Of a stretch of DNA of 64,000 nucleotides, positions 44,087 through 52,796 are shown piece by piece. The translations under genes and the position numbers were made by a program. The notes beneath the pieces are model-generated. The model saw nothing but the letters and a program-made list of their open reading frames with translations. It ran no database searches and had not been told where the DNA came from. Origin of the DNA: Lachnospiraceae bacterium P6B14. Lineage in GTDB: Bacteria; Bacillota; Clostridia; Lachnospirales; Lachnospiraceae. Within the stretch, counting starts at the first letter, position 1. Each line of letters begins with the position of its first letter. Where the stretch lies: assembly GCA_000687695.1 (NCBI GenBank), contig JHWZ01000012.1:1-64000 (forward strand), given 5' to 3'.

Positions 44087-44100
44087 CGAACGCACGTTCG
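44087..44100. promoter_or_regulatory. LexA/DinR-like palindrome
   Basis: CGAACGCACGTTCG matches the Firmicute SOS box pattern CGAACRNRYGTTYG at every position. It lies between parB and the DUF4446 gene, about 155 bases upstream of the latter. A coincidental palindrome cannot be excluded. Confidence 0.4.
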
Positions 44101-44118
44101 AGATTTCTTGATATAATC

Positions 44119-45030
44119 TTACATTAGTTTGTTGGTGATCGCATCGAGTTCATCGTTGGAATAATACTCGATTTCAATCTTACCCTGGGTTGCATTTTTT
44201 CTCTGTATTCTTACTTTGGTTCCCATGGACTTTGAAAGTCTCTCTTCGAGATCTTCATAGATCGCATCCTGCGGAAGTTTCTTTTTTGGTTTTTGTTTTG
44301 ATGATGATTTGTCGCCATCATCCTTAACCATCTTTTCTACTTCACGAACACTCAGCTTATCTTTTACAATCTTGTCTGCTATCTTTTGTTGCTTCTTCGG
44401 ATCGTCGATTGCCAAAAGTGCTCTCGCATGCCCGCCGCTGATCGTTCCGCTGATGAGCATATTTAGAATTGAATCAGGAAGCTTCAAAAGTCTGAGCGCA
44501 TTCGTAATGGTGGTTCTGTTTTTAGATACCTTCTTTGCGACATCTTCCTGTTTAAGTTTGTACTCCTCGATCAGATGCTGATATGCTTTTGCTTCCTCTA
44601 CAGGATTCAGGTCCTCACGCTGAATGTTTTCGATCAGCGCAACCTCCATCACTTCCTGCGGAGAATACTCTTTTACTACAACCGGAACCTCTTTCAATCC
44701 GGCAAGCTTCGCCGCACGCCAACGTCTCTCACCGGCGATGATCTCATAATAGCCATCCTGTTTTGTAACAACTATCGGCTGCACGATTCCATGTTGCTTG
44801 ATTGAGTCGGCGAGCTCCTCGAGAGCAGCCTGATCAAATTCTTTACGTGGCTGATTTTTGTTCGGCTCAACCTCATTTATTTTCAGCATCACTTCACCGC
44901 CTACAGATGCAGGCGCTGTCTCTTTTGTTTTTTCAGCTTTTCCGGGACGACCTCCATCGATGACAGCGTTGAGTCCCTTTCCTTTTTTCTCGAGAGGATT
45001 CTTCCCGAGAGCATTATTCTTTGTCGCCAT
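44119..45030 (-). CDS. parB: Chromosome partitioning protein ParB (Spo0J)
   Basis: CTP-dependent clamp that loads at parS and organises the origin region. After a basic N-terminal tail, the ParB/Srx domain shows NKNQPRKEFDQAALEELADSIK-like box I (motif PNKNQPRKEF) and the CTP-binding GERRWRAAKLAGL; the HTH region includes DVAKKVSKNRTTITNALRLLKLP and ISGGHARALLAI. The C-terminal 60 residues form the dimerisation domain (LEERLSKSMGTKVRI). 303 residues. ATG overlaps the parA stop (TGATG), so translation is coupled. The two parS sites upstream of parA are its expected loading sites. Confidence 0.95.
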   Translation of the reverse strand: MATKNNALGKNPLEKKGKGLNAVIDGGRPGKAEKTKETAPASVGGEVMLKINEVEPNKNQPRKEFDQAALEELADSIKQHGIVQPIVVTKQDGYYEIIAGERRWRAAKLAGLKEVPVVVKEYSPQEVMEVALIENIQREDLNPVEEAKAYQHLIEEYKLKQEDVAKKVSKNRTTITNALRLLKLPDSILNMLISGTISGGHARALLAIDDPKKQQKIADKIVKDKLSVREVEKMVKDDGDKSSSKQKPKKKLPQDAIYEDLEERLSKSMGTKVRIQRKNATQGKIEIEYYSNDELDAITNKLM

Positions 45031-45830
45031 CAGCCAGCACTCCCTTCGATAATCTCATCCGCCAATGCAAGATATGCTTTTGATCCGGTCGAACGTCTGT
45101 CGTATTTTGTGATCGGCATTCCATGACTCGGTGCCTCTGCCAGACGTACACCTCTCGGGATGATAGTGTCATATATTTTCTGGTTCATACTATTTCTGAC
45201 TGCATCGATAACAGCCATGGATAGATTCGTTCTTCCATCATACATGGTGAACACCACTCCGTTAATATATAGCTTTGCATTCAATCTGTCTTTTACAAGT
45301 GAGATAGTGTGGATCAACTGATCCAATCCTTCGAGTGCATAATACTCGCACTGGATCGGAACCAGAACAGAATCCGCTGTAGTCATCGAGTTGATCGTGA
45401 GCGCATTCAAAGAAGGCGGACAGTCGATCAGAACGAAATCATAATCATCTCTGATCTTCTCAACGATATCCGCAAGAATATAGTTCTTATTCTCCATCTC
45501 GATGCTCTCGATCTCGATAGCTGACAGATCGATGTTCGCAGGAAGGAGATCCAGGTTCTCGTATACATCCTTCATCACGCACTCATCAAAATCGCACTCA
45601 CCGATCATCAGCTGATATATCGTGTTTGCTTTTCCATCCTCAGTCGGATTTGAAAGATTCTTCAGGTCTTCCTTATCGATACCGAGTCCACTTGATGTGT
45701 TTCCCTGCGGGTCCATATCGATAACCAAAACTCTCTTTCCTTTCTCTGCCAGTGCAGCTGACAGGTTAATCGTGGTCGTAGTTTTTCCCACGCCACCTTT
45801 CTGATTGGCTATCGCCATTATCTCACTCAT
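45030..45830 (-). CDS. parA: Chromosome partitioning ATPase ParA (Soj)
   Basis: Deviant Walker A ATPase: IMAIANQKGGVGKTTTTINL at the N-terminus, Walker A' VLVIDMDPQGNTSSGLGI and Walker B FVLIDCPPSLNALTIN. It works with ParB on the nucleoid and, as Soj, regulates DnaA. The start is at ATG 45828-45830 (MSEIMAIANQ), preceded by AAAGGGAAG; a longer frame is not supported. 266 residues. It has its own promoter at 45868-45896 and parS sites just beyond, so ParB binding may repress it. Confidence 0.96.
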   Translation of the reverse strand: MSEIMAIANQKGGVGKTTTTINLSAALAEKGKRVLVIDMDPQGNTSSGLGIDKEDLKNLSNPTEDGKANTIYQLMIGECDFDECVMKDVYENLDLLPANIDLSAIEIESIEMENKNYILADIVEKIRDDYDFVLIDCPPSLNALTINSMTTADSVLVPIQCEYYALEGLDQLIHTISLVKDRLNAKLYINGVVFTMYDGRTNLSMAVIDAVRNSMNQKIYDTIIPRGVRLAEAPSHGMPITKYDRRSTGSKAYLALADEIIEGSAG

Positions 45831-45867
45831 AACAAACTTCCCTTTCTTATTAAAAATATACATTCTG

Positions 45868-45896
45868 ATTATACACTTTTCGACATCTCATTACAA
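45868..45896 (-). promoter_or_regulatory. Promoter of parA-parB
   Basis: On the - strand TTGTAA (45891-45896), 17-base spacer, TATAAT (45868-45873), 38 bases before the parA ATG. The first parS site begins 26 bases upstream of the -35. Confidence 0.7.
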
Positions 45897-45921
45897 GAGG
45901 AATTTAAAAAAATGTCAAGAA

Positions 45922-45937
45922 CGTTTCACGTGAAACA
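45922..45937. other. parS site 1
   Basis: CGTTTCACGTGAAACA matches the Firmicute parS palindrome TGTTTCACGTGAAACA in 15 of 16 positions (first base C for T). Confidence 0.92.
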
Positions 45938-45976
45938 TCGCAACATGTTGGGGTCGTTTTTGATACCGGACACAAA

Positions 45977-45992
45977 TGTTTCACGTGAAACA
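45977..45992. other. parS site 2
   Basis: TGTTTCACGTGAAACA, a perfect parS palindrome, 55 bases (about five helical turns) from site 1, so both sites lie on one face of the DNA. Confidence 0.96.
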
Positions 45993-46049
45993 TCTATGTT
46001 GTTGTCACGATTTCAAAAACCACAATATCTACTGAATGATAATTCAGAA

Positions 46050-46380
46050 GCATTTGTATGCCTTATGAGAAATCATACACGGACAACGGGCACGAGCTTA
46101 TTGATTATTCACGTAGTAAACAGTCAGCCGACAATAGATATGGCAAGCTCGGCGAACGAGACGTAGGTTCGCCGATGCTCGATGCGATGAGACAAGTTGA
46201 TGCGAGACCCGAGGACTTGTTTGAGCGTAGTTTCGAAGTGCGAAGCACGCGCGAAACAAGCGAGTTCCACAGGGGCGAGCATGATCATCAACGCAGACTC
46301 AGAGCGAAGAGAACAATCGTGCGAACCGCTAACGCGAAGTTCGACGACTTGACCATATCGATGTCGGCGTAGGATTTACC
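46050..46380. other. Structured intergenic element, possible repeat or non-coding RNA
   Basis: About 330 bases between parS and coaE. A 104-codon + strand frame (46058-46372) exists but has no ribosome-binding site, is rich in Arg, Glu and Asp, and matches no family I know. Both strands contain strong inverted repeats: CGGCGAAC/GTTCGCCG with a nine-base loop (about 46157-46181), and nested GTTTCG/CGAAAC, GTGC/GCAC and CTTGTTT/AAACAAG arms around 46215-46262. It looks more like a structured RNA or a dispersed palindromic repeat than a gene. Strand and boundaries are unknown. Confidence 0.35.
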
Positions 46381-46389
46381 ATAGAATTA

Positions 46390-47022
46390 TCAATAGAAGT
46401 CAGCCATATTTGTAACCATCCAACAGACCATCTCCTCAAGCTCAGACTTGGAACTGTTATTCAAGATAACACGATTACAATATCTGCGAAGATATGCCTC
46501 AGACAGCTGTGCAGAAAAAATAGATCTCGCCTTCTCTTCAGAGTAACCACGAGTAATCATCAGCCTGTCGATACGCTGATCCTCCTCAGTGAAAATCCCC
46601 CAAAGCTCATCACAGAATTTGTCCGCACCGGACTCAAACATAAGAGCTGTTTCAAGAACAAAAAGATGAAGACCCGAATCAAACTTATCGGTCTCCTCGA
46701 TACGCGCCTTCCACGCATCAATAGATTCCTCAATCCTTTTCATAACATAAGGATGAACAATATCATCCAGGAATTCTTTTTCATGAACATCACTGAAAAT
46801 AATCTCAGCAAGATTGTTCCTCACTATCTCACCATCATCATCCAGAATCCGATCACCAAAATGAGACACGATATCAAGATAACACTGAGTGCTCTTAACA
46901 AAAACCTCATGGCCGACATCATCCGCCATAAAAATCTCAGCATCAAAATGATCCTTAAGTATTTTCAATACCGTAGATTTACCGCAGCCAACTCCACCGG
47001 TCACACCAAGAATTCTTTTCAA
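46390..47022 (-). CDS. coaE: Dephospho-CoA kinase
   Basis: Last step of coenzyme A synthesis. RILGVTGGVGCGKSTVLKIL is the P-loop, FMADDVGHEV the substrate Asp region, and CNRVILNNSS the C-terminal motif. 210 residues. The start is a TTG (47020-47022), with AGGAGG ten bases upstream and the conserved KRILGVTGG immediately after, so the choice is firm. It follows rsmG by 24 bases. Confidence 0.93.
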   Translation of the reverse strand: MKRILGVTGGVGCGKSTVLKILKDHFDAEIFMADDVGHEVFVKSTQCYLDIVSHFGDRILDDDGEIVRNNLAEIIFSDVHEKEFLDDIVHPYVMKRIEESIDAWKARIEETDKFDSGLHLFVLETALMFESGADKFCDELWGIFTEEDQRIDRLMITRGYSEEKARSIFSAQLSEAYLRRYCNRVILNNSSKSELEEMVCWMVTNMADFY

Positions 47023-47046
47023 ATAAATGATCCTCCTAAGAAAAAA

Positions 47047-47751
47047 CTATAACGGACGCTTCGCAGGTATGCCTGCACGTCTGGGATACTTGTCAGGAAG
47101 TATTCCGGCACGTTCAAAAAACACAAGCGTCCTATCAGCACCAAACAGATCAAAACTATCATCCGATACGCATTTTACACATAGCTCAGAAAGTGCATGA
47201 GCTGCAGATGAAATTTCATCCTTATACTTTGGTCCCTTGTAAGCAACAAAATATCCTTCATCAGAAACAAAAGGAACACACAACTCCAAAAGCAAACTCA
47301 TATCAGCAACAGCTCTGGACACAACCAGATCAAATCCTTCACGATAATTCTCATCTCTGGCAATATCCTCTGCCCGTCCATGGATGGCAGTCACATTGTT
47401 AAGAGAGAGTTTACTTATAATCTCATTTAAAAAATCAACTCTTTTATTCAGTGAATCCAAAAGGACAATCTTCCACTCGGGTTTTAGAATCGCCAATACC
47501 ATTCCGGGGAATCCGGCACCGGTACCAACATCCATGATTCTTGAATCCGACTTTAAAGCGGACTTGCAAAAAGAAGAGGAGAGAAGTAGCGCCGAATCCA
47601 AAAAGTGTTTTGCTACTACCTCATCATATGATGTTATGGAAGTAAGGTTGATCTTTTCATTCCATGAAATCAAAAGATCATAATAGCTTTTCAGCATCTC
47701 TTCCTGAGTCGGAGAGATGTCTATATCAAATTTTGTGAAAAGCTCCTGCAT
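47047..47751 (-). CDS. rsmG: 16S rRNA (guanine527-N7)-methyltransferase
   Basis: Methylates G527 in the 530 loop of 16S rRNA. Signatures: YYDLLISWNEKINLTSI, HFLDSALLL, the SAM site RIMDVGTGAGFPGMVLAI, and LVVSRAVADMSLLLEL. 234 residues, full length, GAGGTGG site before ATG. In most Firmicutes it directly follows mnmG; here mnmG is inverted and a radical SAM/lipoprotein pair intervenes. Confidence 0.95.
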   Translation of the reverse strand: MQELFTKFDIDISPTQEEMLKSYYDLLISWNEKINLTSITSYDEVVAKHFLDSALLLSSSFCKSALKSDSRIMDVGTGAGFPGMVLAILKPEWKIVLLDSLNKRVDFLNEIISKLSLNNVTAIHGRAEDIARDENYREGFDLVVSRAVADMSLLLELCVPFVSDEGYFVAYKGPKYKDEISSAAHALSELCVKCVSDDSFDLFGADRTLVFFERAGILPDKYPRRAGIPAKRPL

Positions 47752-47793
47752 AAATCCACCTCAATCATTTGATATTATATATCACATGTCGAA

Positions 47794-48876
47794 TCATGCC
47801 CACAGTTCTCGTAGGCATACCATTGGTTCATCTTTTTCATAATTCCAACTGTGAAACGCATCACCCGAACACCACTTTTCGTCCGGACAATTTTTACATG
47901 TTTCACATCTGGTCGAAAGAGGAGTTCTGAAAAACTCAAATCCGTCTCTCCACACATCAGAAAACTTTTCTGACGAAACGGTTCCACAAATTGTTTTTTC
48001 ATTGCGCGGGATATCGAGACACGCACCGAACTCACCATTTACATTTATACTCGCAGTATAAAGACCGGCACTGCAAAGAAAATACCAATCTCTGATCTCT
48101 GCCTCGTATTCAAGTCCGACAAAATGAGTACAGCCATAAGTCACGGGAATCTTTAAATCTCTTTTCGCCTTTATGAAATCAAACATCTTTTTCTGATCTT
48201 CGATCGTAAGTAACATATCAGGATGAGAGAGCGCTCGCCCGATCGGCTCGAGACCAGTAAGTCTCCACTCATTGATATCCATGGCACAGATAGTGTCATA
48301 CATCTCATCAAGATAATTTATATTCTCATGATTGATAACCGTAGTCACCATGATGGAAGAAAACCGATCCACATCGATCAGGTTTTGGATACCCTTAATC
48401 GCAAGATCATAAGCGTTCGGCATATTTCTGTAAGAATCATGAAGCTCCCTTGTTCCATCAACACTGACAGATATAGTTCTCATACCGACATCTGCCAGAC
48501 GGGTTGCGATCTCGGGAGTGATGAGAGTTGCATTGCTGGTCATACCCCAACGAAATCCCTCATCGCGAACAAACTCCATCAATTCAAAAAACTTGTCATA
48601 AAGCAGAGGCTCCCCACCGGTGACCGCGATAAAAACCTGCGTTCCGAAATTCTCTTTGATGTCCCTGATCACTTCCTTATAAGTTTCGATCGGAAGACCA
48701 TCCGGCATGTTTTCGGAACAACCGCTCCCACAATGAAAGCAGGCTTCGTTACATCGCAAAGTCAGCTCCAGAAAAAAGGTCCGGAGCTGAGGTTTCTTTC
48801 GAAGACCGGCACGATAGTCGGCTAATATATCAAGGTTCTTGGTTTTGATCTCAAACAGGTCCATACATTCACTCAC
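47794..48876 (-). CDS. Radical SAM/SPASM protein, possible peptide-modifying enzyme
   Basis: A 360-residue enzyme. The radical SAM cluster motif is CNEACFHC (Cys42, Cys46, Cys49), with the GGE motif in VTGGEPLLY. The C-terminal SPASM domain holds auxiliary-cluster cysteines: a CSAGLY site, GEFGACLDIP, then CETCKNC, KWCSGDAFHSWN and a last Cys in MVCL. This architecture is typical of RiPP maturases and related anaerobic sulfatase-maturase-like enzymes. The start is uncertain: GTG at 48876 or ATG four codons later. It lies 52 bases downstream of a gene for a short lipoprotein with repeated YGPP motifs, the likely substrate. Downstream comes rsmG after 42 bases. Reaction type unknown. Confidence 0.82.
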   Translation of the reverse strand: MSECMDLFEIKTKNLDILADYRAGLRKKPQLRTFFLELTLRCNEACFHCGSGCSENMPDGLPIETYKEVIRDIKENFGTQVFIAVTGGEPLLYDKFFELMEFVRDEGFRWGMTSNATLITPEIATRLADVGMRTISVSVDGTRELHDSYRNMPNAYDLAIKGIQNLIDVDRFSSIMVTTVINHENINYLDEMYDTICAMDINEWRLTGLEPIGRALSHPDMLLTIEDQKKMFDFIKAKRDLKIPVTYGCTHFVGLEYEAEIRDWYFLCSAGLYTASINVNGEFGACLDIPRNEKTICGTVSSEKFSDVWRDGFEFFRTPLSTRCETCKNCPDEKWCSGDAFHSWNYEKDEPMVCLRELWA

Positions 48877-48928
48877 TTAATACATGATAAAACAAGTTGA
48901 CAGAATGCCAAAACATCTCTACTAATAA

Positions 48929-49189
48929 TCATTGGAAATCTTCGGGAGGACCATACACGCACTCAACATCGTTCTCCGCCGGATCGATAGTAGGCGCCTC
49001 GTTTGCTTTTTCCTGTTCATCGATCATTTCCGGAGGACCATAAACTTTTTCCTGGACGTTTTGATCAACTCTTATATCTGTCGGCGGACCATAAAGATCC
49101 GGAGTATCGAATAATTCACAACCGGACAGTGTAAAAACAGTACTGGAAGCCAGTCCTATCAAAGCAGCTTTTTTAGGATTTATTTTCAT
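48929..49189 (-). CDS. Short lipoprotein with three YGPP repeats, candidate RiPP-like precursor
   Basis: An 86-residue protein. Residues 1-23 are a signal sequence and the lipobox is LSGC with Cys24, so the mature protein should be lipidated and exported. The remaining 62 residues are acidic and contain three Tyr-Gly-Pro-Pro motifs: DLYGPPTD (33-36), KVYGPPEM (50-53) and CVYGPPED (79-82), each flanked by a hydrophobic residue before and an acidic region after. It has a consensus promoter (49243-49271) and a very strong GGAGGTGA site. It is co-transcribed with the SPASM radical SAM gene. Repeated identical short motifs next to such an enzyme suggest that Tyr, Gly or Pro in each repeat is modified; this is inference. 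I do not recognise a described family with certainty. Confidence 0.72.
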   Translation of the reverse strand: MKINPKKAALIGLASSTVFTLSGCELFDTPDLYGPPTDIRVDQNVQEKVYGPPEMIDEQEKANEAPTIDPAENDVECVYGPPEDFQ

Positions 49190-49242
49190 AAACTACTCAC
49201 CTCCGTTTCGGTGGAGCTAAAATCACATAATCATACAACCTA

Positions 49243-49271
49243 AATATACAACAAATCATCAGATAGTTCAA
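49243..49271 (-). promoter_or_regulatory. Promoter of the YGPP lipoprotein-radical SAM operon
   Basis: On the - strand TTGAAC (49266-49271), 17-base spacer, TATATT (49243-49248), 54 bases before the ATG, in the gap after mnmE. Confidence 0.65.
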
Positions 49272-49291
49272 GAAAAAGTTGCCGACACAAA

Positions 49292-50707
49292 TCACTTCCC
49301 CATACAGAAATCACTGAATATCTTATCGACCAGATCATCCTCCATGGCATCTCCGGTAACACTTCCGAGCGACTCGTAAAGAGACAACAGATCTACCGTC
49401 AAAAGATCCTCCGGCATCCCGGCTTCCATGGTTTCACGCAAACGATCTATAGATCCTTTTGCATCGATAAGTAATTCCTTCTGTCGTAAAGAAGTAATAA
49501 CAGGGTCTTTTCTGTCGTTATTTCCCGAATAAAAATCACTTAAAAATAACTGCTCAAGTAATGACTCGAGTTCGGATAGTCCGGCTCTGGTTTCTGCCGA
49601 AAACTCGAGCATATGTATCGATCGGTCATGAATACTATCAGCAATTTTAATCCCATTTTCTGAATAAAACTTTTCAATATCTTTTATTGTTATCATCGGC
49701 GAAAGATCTGATTTATTCAAAAGAATAACGCTTGGTTTTAGATTACACATGTTAAGCACTTCACGATCTTCATCTGTGAGCTCCTCACTGGAATCAAGAA
49801 CACAAATAATAAAATCCGAATCACCAATCGCGTCCTTTGCTTTTTTCACGCCGATGGTCTCAACAACATCTGACGTCTGGCGGATACCGGCGGTATCAAT
49901 AAGTCTCAATCGGATACCTCCGACCATTGCATCCTCCTCAAGAGTATCCCTGGTCGTGCCGGGAATATTTGTTACTATCGCACGATCCTCTCTGAGAATA
50001 CAATTGAGAAAAGAAGATTTACCGACATTCGGTCTTCCGATAATAACTGTTTTGATTCCATCCGCAATCCTTCGTCCATTCTCATAACCCGCGATCAACT
50101 TTTCTATCTTTTCGCTGATATCACAAAGATGAGTTCCGAGAGTAGCAGGAAACTCATCAAGCTCTATATGCTCAGGATCATCAAGTGCTGCCTCCAGATA
50201 TGCCATGTCGGAAAGAACAACCTCCCGCAGCGCTCTGATCTCATCCCTGATATTTCCACGCAGATGCTCCTCCGCAGTCGAAAGTGCGAGATCATTTTTT
50301 GCACGGATCACTTCCATCACTGACTCCGCCTGAGTCAGATCGATCCTTCCATTCAAAAATGCTCTCTTGGTGAACTCACCCGGCTCAGCTAATCTGACAC
50401 CTTTTTCTATCAGGAGTTCAAGAATCTTTTTAGCTGCCTGTCCGCCACCGTGACAGTGGATCTCCACAACATCCTCCGCTGTATAACTTCTCGGCGCTCG
50501 CATCAAAAGAACCAACACCTCATCAACTCTCTCATCATCACTTTCACCAATCCATCCATAGTGAATAGTATAAGAGTCTGCTTTACTCAGATCATCATTC
50601 ATAAAAATACCATCGACGACGCAAACAGCCTCCGGCCCACTGACTCGGAGGATACTGATACTCCCGTTTCCGGAAGCGGTTGCTATCGCTGCGATGGTTT
50701 CACTCAT
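49292..50707 (-). CDS. mnmE: tRNA modification GTPase MnmE
   Basis: With MnmG installs the (carboxymethyl)aminomethyl group on U34 of tRNAs. N-terminal formyl-THF-binding domain (TIAAIATASGNGSISILRVSG), helical domain, and an inserted G domain: G1 IGRPNVGKSSFLN, G2 region PGTTRDT, G3 DTAGIRQ and G4 NKSD. The C-terminal CxGK motif is present (FCMGK). The start is placed at ATG 50705-50707 with GGAG eight bases upstream. 471 residues. It diverges from mnmG, with 204 bases between them. Confidence 0.96.
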   Translation of the reverse strand: MSETIAAIATASGNGSISILRVSGPEAVCVVDGIFMNDDLSKADSYTIHYGWIGESDDERVDEVLVLLMRAPRSYTAEDVVEIHCHGGGQAAKKILELLIEKGVRLAEPGEFTKRAFLNGRIDLTQAESVMEVIRAKNDLALSTAEEHLRGNIRDEIRALREVVLSDMAYLEAALDDPEHIELDEFPATLGTHLCDISEKIEKLIAGYENGRRIADGIKTVIIGRPNVGKSSFLNCILREDRAIVTNIPGTTRDTLEEDAMVGGIRLRLIDTAGIRQTSDVVETIGVKKAKDAIGDSDFIICVLDSSEELTDEDREVLNMCNLKPSVILLNKSDLSPMITIKDIEKFYSENGIKIADSIHDRSIHMLEFSAETRAGLSELESLLEQLFLSDFYSGNNDRKDPVITSLRQKELLIDAKGSIDRLRETMEAGMPEDLLTVDLLSLYESLGSVTGDAMEDDLVDKIFSDFCMGK

Positions 50708-50801
50708 TGTTTTTCTCCACATAATTGATCAAACTATTCAGTATCAAATCTCTACAGATAACACTATATCACTATTTCCCGAAGATAACAAGATAAATCT
50801 C

Positions 50802-50830
50802 TTGCATGACAGATAAATACATGATAAAAT
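50802..50830 (+). promoter_or_regulatory. Promoter of mnmG
   Basis: TTGCAT (50802-50807), 17-base spacer, TAAAAT (50825-50830), 81 bases before the TTG start. Confidence 0.55.
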
Positions 50831-50911
50831 ACTTTCTTGAACGGTTTATAACAAAAATTCCGATTAAAAATACAGGTCATAACTGACGAATACCGTCAAA
50901 CGGAGGATACT

Positions 50912-52786
50912 TTGAAACGAACTGATTATCAGGCCATAGTAATAGGTGCCGGACATGCAGGCTGCGAGGCAGCTTTGGCACTTTCAAGACTGGGCTTTAA
51001 GACTATAGTTTTTACGGTAAGTGTGGACTCGATCGCGCTGATGCCATGTAACCCGAGCGTCGGCGGGACCTCGAAGGGTCACCTTGTTCGTGAAGTCGAC
51101 GCACTCGGTGGCGAGATGGGAAAGGTGATCGATCAAACCTTCATCCAGTCAAAAATGCTCAACCGCTCAAAGGGACCTGCCGTACACTCCCTCCGAGCTC
51201 AGGCAGATAAGCAAAACTACTCCCGCACGATGCGCCGTGTACTTGAAAACGAAAAAAATCTCACGATACGTCAGGGCGAGGTGGACGAGCTTATTGTTGA
51301 AGACGGAAAACTCAAAGGTGTCAGAACCCATACCGGCATAGATTACCTGGGCGAGGTATGCGTAGTCTGTACCGGAACCTACCTTAACGGAAGATGCATC
51401 ACCGGTGAGACCTCGACCTACACGGGACCGAACGGTCTGCAGGCTGCCACTCATCTAAGTGATTCCATAACAAAACTCGGCATCGAGATTCGCAGATTCA
51501 AAACAGGAACTCCTGCCCGTATGGATGGAAAGACCATAGACTACGAAAAAATGGAACCACAGTACGGCGATAAAAAGATCGTTCCGTTTTCCTTTACCAA
51601 TATGGAAAACGGTATCGAAAAGGAACAGTCGCTGTGCTACCTGACATATACAAATGAAGAAACACACAAAATAATACGAGACAATATTGACCGGGCTCCG
51701 CTGTTTTCCGGTTACATCGAAGGAACCGGTCCGAGATACTGCCCGTCGATAGAGGACAAGGTCATGCGATTTTCCGATAAAAAACGACATCAGGTCTTCA
51801 TAGAACCTGAGGGTCTCTACACGGACGAAATGTATGTAGGCGGAATGTCCAGTTCTCTTCCGGAGGACGTTCAAACTGAGATGTATCACACCGTACCCGG
51901 ACTCGAGCATGCGACCATCGTTCGAAACGCATACGCTATCGAATACGATTGCATCAACCCGCTTGAATTGAAGGCATCACTTGAAAGCAAAAAAATCCAA
52001 GGACTGTTTTTTGCAGGACAGGCAAACGGAAGCTCTGGTTACGAGGAAGCTGCCGCACAGGGGCTTATGGCCGGGATCAACGCTGCACGAAAACTTCAGA
52101 AAAAAGACCCGATCATCCTCACCAGATCACAGGGCTATATCGGAGTACTCATCGATGATCTGGTAACCAAAGGAACAAACGAACCATATCGTATGATGAC
52201 CTCTCGTGCAGAGTATCGTCTTCTCTTAAGACAGGATAATGCCGATGAAAGACTCACACCGATCGGTCATGAAATAGGATTGATATCCGATGAGCGCCTC
52301 GCTCACCTCAAAGAAAAATACAAAAAAATAGAAGAAGAAATATCACGTTTAGAAACAACATTTGTAGGTGATACAAAACCGGTCCAAGACCTGTTAAAAT
52401 CGTATGATAGCACCGCTTTAGTAAGTGGAATATCATTAGCTGAATTAGTCAAAAGACCGGAGTTAAATTATGAAGTATTATCTCCTATAGATCCGAACCG
52501 ACCGGCTCTCACTGATGAAGTAAAAGAAGAAGTTGAAATCCACTTAAAATATGAAGGCTACATCGCACGTCAGATACGCCAGGTTGAACAGTCAGCAAAA
52601 CTTGAAACCAAAAAGATACCAAACAACATCGATTATAATGATGTAAAAAGTCTGCGAATAGAGGCTCGCCAAAAACTGATCGACATCCAACCCGAAACCC
52701 TCGGTCAGGCCTCACGCATAAGTGGCGTCTCACCTGCAGATATATCGGTCCTACAAGTATACCTATCATCAAACTCTAGTATATAG
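50912..52786 (+). CDS. mnmG: tRNA uridine-5-carboxymethylaminomethyl modification enzyme MnmG (GidA)
   Basis: FAD-dependent partner of MnmE. Signatures: [20 protein letters not shown] (FAD-binding), [43 protein letters not shown] and [25 protein letters not shown], with the helical C-terminus ending in [15 protein letters not shown]. 624 residues, full length. Translation starts at TTG 50912, five bases after GGAGG. Normally it follows mnmE on the same strand; here it is on the opposite strand, lies on the lagging strand relative to the origin, and converges with jag. A giant inverted repeat (52797-52950) sits at its end. Confidence 0.96.
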   Translation: MKRTDYQAIVIGAGHAGCEAALALSRLGFKTIVFTVSVDSIALMPCNPSVGGTSKGHLVREVDALGGEMGKVIDQTFIQSKMLNRSKGPAVHSLRAQADKQNYSRTMRRVLENEKNLTIRQGEVDELIVEDGKLKGVRTHTGIDYLGEVCVVCTGTYLNGRCITGETSTYTGPNGLQAATHLSDSITKLGIEIRRFKTGTPARMDGKTIDYEKMEPQYGDKKIVPFSFTNMENGIEKEQSLCYLTYTNEETHKIIRDNIDRAPLFSGYIEGTGPRYCPSIEDKVMRFSDKKRHQVFIEPEGLYTDEMYVGGMSSSLPEDVQTEMYHTVPGLEHATIVRNAYAIEYDCINPLELKASLESKKIQGLFFAGQANGSSGYEEAAAQGLMAGINAARKLQKKDPIILTRSQGYIGVLIDDLVTKGTNEPYRMMTSRAEYRLLLRQDNADERLTPIGHEIGLISDERLAHLKEKYKKIEEEISRLETTFVGDTKPVQDLLKSYDSTALVSGISLAELVKRPELNYEVLSPIDPNRPALTDEVKEEVEIHLKYEGYIARQIRQVEQSAKLETKKIPNNIDYNDVKSLRIEARQKLIDIQPETLGQASRISGVSPADISVLQVYLSSNSSI

Positions 52787-52796
52787 ACGTACAAAA

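Noticed and set aside
46058-46372. 104-codon open frame as a protein gene
   Set aside because: No ribosome-binding site, biased composition and strong inverted repeats on both strands; listed as a structured element instead.
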